Shown piece after piece: positions 36,112-44,103 of a stretch of DNA of 64,000 nt (the first letter of the stretch is position 1; each line of letters begins with the position of its first letter). The position numbers and the translations under genes are program-made. This DNA is from Vibrio sp. S9_S30 (GTDB lineage: Bacteria; Pseudomonadota; Gammaproteobacteria; Enterobacterales; Vibrionaceae). The stretch lies in contig NZ_JAAUWT010000001.1 in assembly GCF_014694455.1 (NCBI RefSeq), forward strand, positions 248,001-312,000, read 5' to 3'. Below the pieces are notes generated by a model. The model was given only the letters and a program-made list of their open reading frames with translations. It was not told the origin of the DNA and searched no databases.

Positions 36112-36480
36112 ATGGACTATCAATTTACAAAGAACAGCCTGACAGGAGACTACTTAGTTAAATGCAGCATGGGGCATGAGATCGTAGGTCGTTGGCTTCA
36201 AGAAGAAGTGAACGCACAAATCAGTGTGATTAACGGTGTCTTGCAAAGACTTGAGTGGGTGGTTAAAGGTCATCATCATGAAGACAAAATCGAAGGACGG
36301 GAGATCAGTGTATTGATCAACCGTGAAGACGTGACCATTCAAGAAAACGGCTTTTCATATCAACCTGAGTGCGATGAGCCAGATATGCACATTTATGAAA
36401 GTGAGAGCTGCGCCAGTTGTGGTCTTGAAGATTTTGTCGAATTGATCAAGGCGTGGAAGGACTTTGTGACATCTTATTAA
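36112..36480 (+). CDS. yacL: YacL family protein
   Basis: The 122-residue acidic protein belongs to the YacL family (UPF0231), of unknown function. The start MDYQF and the segment SMGHEIVGRWLQEEVN match E. coli YacL (MDYEF, SMGHEVVGHW). The ATG at 36112 is chosen for this match; the frame is open 27 codons upstream without conservation. In E. coli yacL directly follows acnB; here it ends the tandem array and has donated the fragments in units 1-3. Confidence 0.92.
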   Translation: MDYQFTKNSLTGDYLVKCSMGHEIVGRWLQEEVNAQISVINGVLQRLEWVVKGHHHEDKIEGREISVLINREDVTIQENGFSYQPECDEPDMHIYESESCASCGLEDFVELIKAWKDFVTSY

Positions 36481-36553
36481 CGCTCCAAATACCGCGTTTT
36501 AATGGTCCTATCCCCAAAGTAGGGAAAGGGTTGAGCTCTGCTTCAAATTCGGG

Positions 36554-36589
36554 AAGAGGATGCACTAACTTTGTGCATCCTCTTTTTTA
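36554..36589 (+). terminator. Terminator after yacL
   Basis: The stem AAGAGGATGCAC / GTGCATCCTCTT is 12 bases long, with a 7-base loop and TTTTT behind. Confidence 0.88.
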
Positions 36590-36635
36590 TTGAATCTTTG
36601 AAAGCACTTTAAATTCTTTAAAATCAGTCTATTAG

Positions 36636-37040
<405 letters not shown>

Positions 37041-37058
37041 GGAATTGAGGACTTTATT

Positions 37059-38288
37059 ATGGAACTATCAGTAACTGTAGCCGAACTCAGATATGCACTC
37101 GACACCTTTTTCTTTCTCATTTCAGGTGCGTTGGTTATGTGGATGGCCGCTGGCTTTGCCATGCTCGAAGCGGGGCTGGTTCGCTCTAAAAATACCACCG
37201 AAATTCTGACCAAAAACATCTGTTTGTACGCGATAGCTTGCACAACGTTCTTGTTGGTTGGGTATAACCTTATGTACGTAGACAATACTGAGGGAGGGTG
37301 GTTACCATCATTCGGTGCTTTGATTGGCACTCAAGGTGAAGGTGCCGATCACTCCCTTGAGTCTGATTTCTTTTTCCAAGTCGTGTTTGTTGCAACCGCC
37401 ATGTCTGTGGTATCTGGTGCGGTAGCCGAACGAATGAAGCTTTGGTCGTTTTTAATTTTTTCAGTGGTCTTAACCGCGTTTATTTACCCAATGGAAGGGT
37501 ATTGGACATGGGGCGGTGGCTTTTTGTCTGAAGCGGGTTTTAGTGATTTTGCGGGTTCTGGCATCGTTCACATGGCGGGCGCAGCCGCTGCTTTAGCTGG
37601 TGTTGTATTACTTGGTGCGCGTAAAGGTAAATACGGTAAGAACGGTGAAATCTACCCAATTCCGGGGTCAAACATGCCTTTGGCGACTTTGGGTACCTTT
37701 ATCTTATGGTTCGGCTGGTTTGGATTTAACGGGGGGTCTCAATTGATGGTATCGGACTTTGAAAATGCGACTGCCGTTGGTCAAATCTTCCTGAACACCA
37801 ATGCGGCGGCCGCCGCGGGTGCTATTGCAGCTCTGCTTGTGTGTAAAACGACGTGGGGCAAAGCAGACTTAACCATGGTGCTAAACGGGGCGTTAGCCGG
37901 TCTAGTTGCTATCACGGCAGATCCACTTTCTCCTTCTCCACTGGTTTCAGTTGGAATCGGTGTTGCCGCAGGTGCCTTGGTAGTGTTCAGTATTGTTGCA
38001 ATGGATAAAATGAAAATAGACGATCCTGTCGGGGCGATTTCAGTACACGGTGTGTGTGGTTTGTTTGGCTTAATGATGGTGCCAGTCAGTAATGCAGATA
38101 CCGCTTTTTCAACACAGCTTCTTGGAGCCGCCGTGATTTTTGCTTGGGTGTTCGGAGCCAGTCTGGCGGTTTGGTATGTACTCAAAGTGACCATGGGCAT
38201 ACGCGTGACAGAAGAAGAAGAGCTTGAAGGGATGGATATGCACGACTGTGGCGTAGGGGCTTATCCGGAGTTTGTATCAGTGAAATAG
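37059..38288 (+). CDS. amtB: Ammonium transporter
   Basis: The 409-residue inner-membrane protein has 11 predicted membrane segments. Family motifs are GFAMLEAGLVRSKN near 31-44, the signature DFAGSGIVHMAGAAAALAG near 169-187 with the first pore His, and VHGVCGLFG near 330 with the second. There is no N-terminal signal peptide as in E. coli AmtB, but this variant with MELSVTVAELRYALDTFFFL is common in marine bacteria. A terminator follows. Confidence 0.96.
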   Translation: MELSVTVAELRYALDTFFFLISGALVMWMAAGFAMLEAGLVRSKNTTEILTKNICLYAIACTTFLLVGYNLMYVDNTEGGWLPSFGALIGTQGEGADHSLESDFFFQVVFVATAMSVVSGAVAERMKLWSFLIFSVVLTAFIYPMEGYWTWGGGFLSEAGFSDFAGSGIVHMAGAAAALAGVVLLGARKGKYGKNGEIYPIPGSNMPLATLGTFILWFGWFGFNGGSQLMVSDFENATAVGQIFLNTNAAAAAGAIAALLVCKTTWGKADLTMVLNGALAGLVAITADPLSPSPLVSVGIGVAAGALVVFSIVAMDKMKIDDPVGAISVHGVCGLFGLMMVPVSNADTAFSTQLLGAAVIFAWVFGASLAVWYVLKVTMGIRVTEEEELEGMDMHDCGVGAYPEFVSVK

Positions 38289-38325
38289 ACCTGATGCGAA
38301 ACATGTCGTTACCAAAACTAATGAT

Positions 38326-38353
38326 AAACCTGTCAAGAATGGCAGGTTTTTTT
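38326..38353 (+). terminator. Terminator of glnK-amtB
   Basis: The stem AAACCTGTCA / TGGCAGGTTT with loop AGAA is followed by a run of T. Confidence 0.85.
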
Positions 38354-38412
38354 GATCTAGATACCGAATGTATCATTGTCAATGAGATTCGTTTGAATAT
38401 AATAAGGCGACT

Positions 38413-38431
38413 GATAAATATTATCATTATG
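38413..38431 (+). promoter_or_regulatory. Fur box before fbpA
   Basis: The 19 bases GATAAATATTATCATTATG match the Fur consensus at 15 of 19 positions. They lie 22 bases before the fbpA start, so iron-bound Fur would block transcription or initiation. Confidence 0.75.
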
Positions 38432-38452
38432 CTTTCACAAAGGACAAATACG

Positions 38453-39466
38453 ATGAAAAAATTGCTGACCCTTTCTGCCATTGCGTGTGGTGTGGTTGCT
38501 CCTTCTGCAATGGCCGCTGAAGAAGTAAACGTATATTCTTACCGTCAGCCTTTCTTGGTTGAACCTATGTTCAAAGAGTTCACTAAAGAAACCGGTATTA
38601 AAGTCAACGTTAAGTTTGCAAAGAAAGGTTTGGCTGAAAAGCTAGCTCAAGAAGGCGAGTACAGCCCAGCAGACGTGCTTCTTACTGTAGACATCATCCG
38701 CTTAGCTGAGTTGTCGAAAAAGGGTCTAGTACAATCGGTAAACAGCGACGTAATTGAAGCGAACATTCCTGCTCAATACCAAGACGATAACAACGAGTGG
38801 TTTGGTCTTACAACGCGTACTCGTAATGTTTACTCTTCTCGTGAGCGTGTTGGCAAACTTGGTGAAGACTTCACATACGAAGACCTGGCTAAGCCACAAT
38901 TTAAAGGCAAGATTTGTACTCGTAGCGGTAAGCACCCTTACAACGTTTCTCTGATCTCTTCTATGATTGCTCATAAAGGTGAAGCGGCAACAAAAACTTG
39001 GTTGGAAGGTGTAAAAGCGAACCTAGCACGTAAACCGCAAGGTAACGACCGTGCACAAGTTAAAGCGATCAAAGAAGGTCTGTGTGACGTATCTTTGGGG
39101 AACAGCTACTACCTTGGCAAGATGGTCAACGACAAAGATCAGCTAGCATGGGCTGAAGCTGTGTACATCAACTTCCCTAACCAAAATGAGGCTGGTACCC
39201 ACGTTAACATCAGTGGTATGGCTATGGCTAAGTACTCGCCAAATAAAGCGAATGCTAAGAAGTTAATGGAGTTCCTAACAGAAAGCAAAGCTCAGGCTAT
39301 GTACGCGGAAGTGAATTTCGAATACCCAGTTAAAGAGGGGGTTAAGCGCTCTGAGTTGGTGGCATCTTGGGGTGACTTCAAAGCAGATGCTATCTCTCTT
39401 GAAGATATTGCGGATAATCACTCTAAAGCGATCAAACTTCTAGACGAAGTGAAATTCGACCTGTAA
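38453..39466 (+). CDS. fbpA: Ferric iron ABC transporter, periplasmic binding protein
   Basis: The protein has 337 residues with a signal peptide ending SAMA near residue 22. It belongs to the FbpA/FutA transferrin-like iron(III) binding family: mature start EEVNVYSYRQPFL, and the iron-binding Tyr pair in GNSYYLGK near 220. The start at 38453 follows AAGGAC and fits the signal peptide; the longer open frame upstream runs through the Fur box. First gene of fbpABC. Confidence 0.95.
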   Translation: MKKLLTLSAIACGVVAPSAMAAEEVNVYSYRQPFLVEPMFKEFTKETGIKVNVKFAKKGLAEKLAQEGEYSPADVLLTVDIIRLAELSKKGLVQSVNSDVIEANIPAQYQDDNNEWFGLTTRTRNVYSSRERVGKLGEDFTYEDLAKPQFKGKICTRSGKHPYNVSLISSMIAHKGEAATKTWLEGVKANLARKPQGNDRAQVKAIKEGLCDVSLGNSYYLGKMVNDKDQLAWAEAVYINFPNQNEAGTHVNISGMAMAKYSPNKANAKKLMEFLTESKAQAMYAEVNFEYPVKEGVKRSELVASWGDFKADAISLEDIADNHSKAIKLLDEVKFDL

Positions 39467-39475
39467 TTCGAAACT

Positions 39476-39503
39476 TTTGCTCAATCTATTAGGTTGAGCA
39501 AAT
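39476..39503 (+). promoter_or_regulatory. Hairpin in the fbpA-fbpB gap
   Basis: TTTGCTCAA / TTGAGCAAA closes a 9-base loop, followed by TACTTTTC. Partial termination or 3' end protection here would favour the binding protein over the permease; the T-run is weak. Confidence 0.5.
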
Positions 39504-39707
39504 ACTTTTCAAAGCCATCATAAACAGTGTGGATAGTAGTAGCCCTAAGAGGTTGCTTACTTCTTTCATTGTTGATGATGGCTTTGTGAGTTTTTAGGGA
39601 TTGAAAAGCAAAATGAGATTCGTTTTGATATACTTTCCTAAATACCGCATTTTTTAAAAGGGATATGAAGTGAACATAACTTTGTATTACTTTGAAGTCG
39701 TTGGGCA

Positions 39708-41330
39708 ATGAAAGAAAATCATACTACTTGGAAAATCAGCAGCTGGAGTGTTGCTGGGCTGTTGGCATTACCAATAATTGCCATTTTTTATATGTCCATC
39801 GGTCCGTCGGAAATCTTTCCGCATCTGATGAACACCGTCTTGCCTATTTATATTACCAATACCATTCAGCTTGTCGCTGGTGTTATGCTGCTTTCGATTT
39901 TATTGGGCGTACCCAGCGCATGGCTCATGGCAATGTGCAAGCTACCTTCTGAAAAAATTCTGCAATGGGCATTGGTGCTTCCGCTAGCGATGCCCAGTTA
40001 TATTGTTGCTTACGTTTATACCGACTGGTTTGATTTCCCTGGTCCTATTCAGAAGTTGCTGAGAAACATCACTGGGTGGGGACCGGGTGAATATTGGTTT
40101 CCTGATATTCGAACGCTGACGGGCGCCATTATTGTATTGGCATTGGTCCTATACCCTTATGTCTACCTTTTAGGGCGTGCTGCCTTTATGGAGCAGAATG
40201 TCTCGTTACTTCAATCCGCTCGTTTGCTCAAATGCTCGCCTATCACGAGCTTCTTTCGCATTTCCATGCCATTAGCTAGGCCTTCCATTGCGGTTGGGCT
40301 TTCACTCGTCGCGATGGAAACGATTGGGGATTTTGGTACAGTGAACTACTTTGCGGTGCATACACTAACGACGGCCGTTTATGATACATGGCTTGATCAT
40401 TCAGAATTGCCCGCTGCCGCTAAGATATCTTCTATCATGTTAATGGTGGTGATCTTGCTGATCAGTGCTGAACGATACAGTCGCCGTAGACAAAAGCTAT
40501 TTCAAACGCATTTTAATAGTCATGAAGATGTGAGATACGAACTTCAAGGTTGGAAGAAATGGGCTGCTCTGGCATGGTGTTGGGGGCTGGTCTCTGTCGC
40601 CTTCATTTTACCGCTTCTTCAACTGTGTTCTTACGCGTACACCTATTTTGCTCAAAGCTGGACGGAAGAGTTTCGTCAATATTCCTTGAATAGCTTAAAA
40701 GTGTCGCTCACTGCCGCCGTATTTGGTGTGGCTGTCGCGTTAATCGTTAATTTCTGCCAGCGAGTGAACCCAGGAAAAAACAGTGTTATGTCGATGCGTT
40801 TGTCTTCAATGGGCTATGCGGTGCCAGGCACGGTGCTTGCGATTGGGGTAATGACCTTTGTGAACACGGTAGAGCACGGCATTAACGACGTTGCAAAATG
40901 GATGGAGCTGACCCCTCCGGGGCTGTTGTTGTCTGGCTCTATGTTTGCGCTTATTTTTGCCATGGTGGTTCGATTTTCGGCTGTTGCGATAGGTAGCGTG
41001 GAAAGCAGCATGAGTAAAATATCGCCTTCTCTGGACATGGCGACACGCACGATGGGTTGCAATGCCAACGAAATGCTTAGGAAAGTCCATCTTCCATTGG
41101 TGAGACGTGGTGCACTTATTGCGGGGTTACTTGTCTTTATTGAGTGCATGAAAGAGCTGAATGCGTCCTTGCTTCTGCGTCCTTTTAATTTTGAAACACT
41201 GGCAACGTATGTGTTTAACTATGCGTCAGATGAACAACTTGAATTAGCAGCCATGCCGGCTGTTCTGTTGGTGCTTGTGGGACTTATCCCCTTGATTATG
41301 GTTAACCGTTCATTGGAGCAAAATCACTGA
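39708..41330 (+). CDS. fbpB: Ferric iron ABC transporter, permease
   Basis: The 540-residue protein has about 12 membrane segments in two homologous halves, each with an EAA-type loop (ARLLKCSPITSFFRISMPLARPS near 162-184 and TRTMGCNANEMLRKVHLPLVRRG near 446-468). This is the fused FbpB architecture. It lies 241 bases after fbpA and its stop overlaps the fbpC start by 1 base. Confidence 0.95.
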   Translation: MKENHTTWKISSWSVAGLLALPIIAIFYMSIGPSEIFPHLMNTVLPIYITNTIQLVAGVMLLSILLGVPSAWLMAMCKLPSEKILQWALVLPLAMPSYIVAYVYTDWFDFPGPIQKLLRNITGWGPGEYWFPDIRTLTGAIIVLALVLYPYVYLLGRAAFMEQNVSLLQSARLLKCSPITSFFRISMPLARPSIAVGLSLVAMETIGDFGTVNYFAVHTLTTAVYDTWLDHSELPAAAKISSIMLMVVILLISAERYSRRRQKLFQTHFNSHEDVRYELQGWKKWAALAWCWGLVSVAFILPLLQLCSYAYTYFAQSWTEEFRQYSLNSLKVSLTAAVFGVAVALIVNFCQRVNPGKNSVMSMRLSSMGYAVPGTVLAIGVMTFVNTVEHGINDVAKWMELTPPGLLLSGSMFALIFAMVVRFSAVAIGSVESSMSKISPSLDMATRTMGCNANEMLRKVHLPLVRRGALIAGLLVFIECMKELNASLLLRPFNFETLATYVFNYASDEQLELAAMPAVLLVLVGLIPLIMVNRSLEQNH

Positions 41331-42358
41331 TGAGTTGTGCATTAACAATTGAAAATCTGACATGTCAGTACCAAACACAGACTGTGTTGGAATCTTTATC
41401 TTTGACCGTTGAACACGGTGAAATTGTGTGTTTGTTGGGGGCAAGTGGTTGCGGTAAAACGACATTGCTTAAAGCCATAGCAGGTTTGCTTCCATTGGCT
41501 AGCGGGACGATGACGCTTAACTGTCAAACCATTGATAATGGTATAGATTGGGTACCACCAGAAAAGCGCAATATTGGCATGATTTTCCAAGACTATGCCT
41601 TGTTCCCTCATTTGACTGTGGAACAAAATGTCGGCTTTGGACTGCGCACGAGTAATGAAGCAGAAAAAGCGAGTAAGGTAGCAGAAATGCTCAAACTCGT
41701 TAAATTGGATGAATATGGTGATCGCTTTCCTCATCAGCTGTCTGGTGGACAACAGCAGCGTGTCGCGATTGCCCGATCACTGGCATACAACCCCGATCTG
41801 TTATTGCTAGACGAACCGTTTTCAAATATCGATACGCAAGTCCGTCATGAGTTGATCCGAGAAATACGTAAGATCTTTAAAGCTCAAGGCGTAACAGCCA
41901 TCTTTGTTACGCATAGCCGTGAAGAAGCGTTTGCCTTCTCTGATAAGATGGCAGTGATGAATAACGGTGTCATTGAGCAATTTGGCAGTGCATCTGAGTT
42001 GTACTATCAGCCCTCCAGTAAGTTCGTTGCGGATTTCCTTGGTGGAGGCAGTTATTTACCTGCGAAGCGCCTGTCGAATGATCAATTTGATACCGCGTTT
42101 GGTGTCTTAGGGGCTTTAGCTCAGTCGGAAATTCGTATGGATCAAGAATGTGAGCTACTGTTACGCCCTCAGCATGTAAAGGTCAGTGCAGACAACGAAA
42201 GCAGCATTCATATTCTCGAACAGCAATTTATGGGGGATCACTGTCGCTACGTCATTGAGGCTAATGGCACACGCTTGATCGCCAGTTCTTCCGAAGCATT
42301 AGATATCAATCAAAAAGTGAATGTTCAGATAGAATCTGATGGTGTGCTGGCATTTTAG
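41330..42358 (+). CDS. fbpC: Ferric iron ABC transporter, ATP-binding protein
   Basis: The 342-residue ATPase has Walker A GASGCGKTT near 38, signature LSGGQQQRVAIARSL near 137, Walker B LLLLDEPFSNID, and H-loop VTHSREEA. A C-terminal regulatory TOBE-like domain covers 240-342 (LLLRPQHV). It completes the Fur-box-preceded fbpABC operon. Confidence 0.96.
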   Translation: MSCALTIENLTCQYQTQTVLESLSLTVEHGEIVCLLGASGCGKTTLLKAIAGLLPLASGTMTLNCQTIDNGIDWVPPEKRNIGMIFQDYALFPHLTVEQNVGFGLRTSNEAEKASKVAEMLKLVKLDEYGDRFPHQLSGGQQQRVAIARSLAYNPDLLLLDEPFSNIDTQVRHELIREIRKIFKAQGVTAIFVTHSREEAFAFSDKMAVMNNGVIEQFGSASELYYQPSSKFVADFLGGGSYLPAKRLSNDQFDTAFGVLGALAQSEIRMDQECELLLRPQHVKVSADNESSIHILEQQFMGDHCRYVIEANGTRLIASSSEALDINQKVNVQIESDGVLAF

Positions 42359-42379
42359 TGATATCCCGCTCTTCAATCT

Positions 42380-42428
42380 AGAAAGCAGAAAGCAGAAAGC
42401 AGAAAGCAGAAAGCAGAAAGCAGAAAGC
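42380..42428 (+). repeat. Seven perfect copies of a heptamer (AGAAAGC)
   Basis: The 7-base unit is repeated exactly seven times, followed by a partial AG and degenerate A-rich sequence. It lies between the fbpC stop and the shared terminator, outside genes. Perfect units suggest active slippage. Confidence 0.95.
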
Positions 42429-42450
42429 AGAGAATAGAAACAAAAAAGAT

Positions 42451-42478
42451 AAAGCCCAGCAATTGCTGGGCTTTGTTT
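42451..42478 (+). terminator. Bidirectional terminator between fbpC and the mutase gene
   Basis: AAAGCCCAGCAATTGCTGGGCTTTGTTT is an almost perfect palindrome with A-run before and T-run after. Confidence 0.85.
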
Positions 42479-42594
42479 TAGGAACTATAAGGGTATATAC
42501 CACCATCGATTGATTGGTGAACACCGAGCCGTGACTAGCGATTCGATGCGTCCAAAGTATCTTAAAGAAGAATTGTGGCAATTGTTCTTTAGGA

Positions 42595-44007
42595 TTAGAG
42601 CGACAAGAACTCTTTGACCAACGCAACGGTGGCTTCAGCGGTGTCTTTGTCTTTCATTTCAGAGAAGATACGAAGCAAAGGCTCTGTACCTGAGAATCTT
42701 GCAATCACCCAGCCACCGTTTTTAAAGTAAACCTTAGCGCCATCTTCATAGCTGACTTTTTCAATTTCAAATTCAAACTCAGGAAGCTGCTTCTCAACAT
42801 AAATCTTGTTGTAAAGCGCGTCTTTCTGGCTTGGTTTAAATGTGCAATCGCCTTCCGCAGTATAGGCATAGCCATATTGACTGTAGATCTCATCCAGTAA
42901 TTCAGACAGTTTCTTGCCCGTTACACTGATCATTTCAACCAAAAGGCTGGAGGCAAACACGCCGTCTTTGCCTTTGATGTGACCACGAATGGTCAAACCG
43001 CCGGAGCTTTCACCACCAATCAAGGAATCATCGGCTTCCATTTGAGAGCTGATGTGTTTAAAACCTACTGGTACTTCAAAGGATTTTTCGCCGTTGGCTT
43101 CTGCAATTTTATCGAGAAGGTGAGTGGTTGCGATGTTACGTACCACCGATCCTTTCCAACCTTTGTATTTCAGCAGGTAGTAGTACAACAGAATCAGTAC
43201 TTCATTAGGGTGAATGAAGTTACCTTTTTCATCAATAATCCCCAAGCGGTCAGCGTCGCCATCCGTACCGATACCAATGTCGTACCCTTCAGCAGCAACC
43301 AAATGTTTTAATCGATAAAGTGTGGCTGCACTTGGAGAAGGCATAAGCCCACCAAAATCTGGGTTTTTGCCATCGTTGATCACATCGACATCACAACGAC
43401 CGTTGATCAGTACGGTTTGCAGTGCATTCTTTGCCACACCGAACATTGGGTCGATCAACACACGTAAGTTGGCTTTTTTGATCGCGTCGATATCAATGAA
43501 GTTAATGATCGAGTCTACGAACTCGTTCATTGGGTTGATTTCGATGATGGTCTTGTCGGCTACGGCTTGCTCAAAGTCTGTGCTTTTGACTTGATCAAGC
43601 GTGAGCGTTGAGATCTGATCTTCAATTTTTTGCGTGATGATCTCGTCTGCGTCACGACCGCCTTCAATGAAGACTTTTATGCCATTGTAATCGGCAGGGT
43701 TGTGCGATGCTGTAATGCAAGCTGAGTAGGCACAGCCCATCTCTTTTGCTTTAAACATCACGATGGGAGTAGGAACAAACTTGTTGATAAAACTGACGGT
43801 GATGCCATTGGCGGCAAGCACTTCTGCAAACCAACTGCCAGCTTTATCCGATAGGAAACGTCTGTCGTAACCCACAACGAAACCTTGGTTCTCTACTTTT
43901 TCGTTTAACATGATATTGGCTACAGCTTGAGCCACCAGACGGACGTTGTCCTTGGTGAACTCTTCGCCGATAAAGGCGCGCCAGCCACCTGTACCGAACT
44001 TAATCAT
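42595..44007 (-). CDS. Phosphohexomutase (phosphoglucomutase/phosphomannomutase family)
   Basis: The 470-residue alpha-D-phosphohexomutase has active Ser S101 in TASHNPADYNG, the Mg loop D249GDADR, the sugar loop GGESSGG near 327, and the phosphate-binding loop RFSGTEPLLRIF near 440. All four motifs are intact. Its place next to chitobiose phosphorylase, whose product is GlcNAc 1-phosphate, suggests it converts GlcNAc-1-P (or GlcN-1-P) to the 6-phosphate. Strict specificity cannot be read from sequence. Confidence 0.9.
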   Translation of the reverse strand: MIKFGTGGWRAFIGEEFTKDNVRLVAQAVANIMLNEKVENQGFVVGYDRRFLSDKAGSWFAEVLAANGITVSFINKFVPTPIVMFKAKEMGCAYSACITASHNPADYNGIKVFIEGGRDADEIITQKIEDQISTLTLDQVKSTDFEQAVADKTIIEINPMNEFVDSIINFIDIDAIKKANLRVLIDPMFGVAKNALQTVLINGRCDVDVINDGKNPDFGGLMPSPSAATLYRLKHLVAAEGYDIGIGTDGDADRLGIIDEKGNFIHPNEVLILLYYYLLKYKGWKGSVVRNIATTHLLDKIAEANGEKSFEVPVGFKHISSQMEADDSLIGGESSGGLTIRGHIKGKDGVFASSLLVEMISVTGKKLSELLDEIYSQYGYAYTAEGDCTFKPSQKDALYNKIYVEKQLPEFEFEIEKVSYEDGAKVYFKNGGWVIARFSGTEPLLRIFSEMKDKDTAEATVALVKEFLSL

Positions 44008-44045
44008 ATTAAAATCCTATTTCTCTCTGCGGTTCGCAATGAACC

Positions 44046-44078
44046 AAAAATAAAAGGGTGGGAGAACGCTCTCCCACC
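44046..44078 (-). terminator. Attenuating hairpin between chbP and the mutase gene
   Basis: GGTGGGAG / CTCCCACC with a 6-base loop is followed on the minus strand by CTTTTATTTTT. It may lower but not abolish expression of the mutase. Confidence 0.6.
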
Positions 44079-44103
44079 AAAAAATTACCCAAAAACAAGT
44101 TCG

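Larger units (their letters stand above)
35290..36277 (+). repeat. Tandem unit 4 (988 bp), containing the original yacL start
   Basis: The unit begins at CCAATGTTGG and its right end lies inside the intact yacL gene. Since only here is the yacL 5' region complete, this is the ancestral right end of the array, and the acnB terminator is the ancestral left end. Confidence 0.93.

Noticed and set aside
32776..36277. CRISPR array or integron cassette array
   Set aside because: The units are 0.8-1.0 kb with full genes, not short repeats with spacers, and no attC-type site or integrase is present.
42378..42626. Protein with repeated LLSAFCF from the heptamer tract
   Set aside because: It results from translating the simple repeat and terminator sequence; there is no support for a gene.
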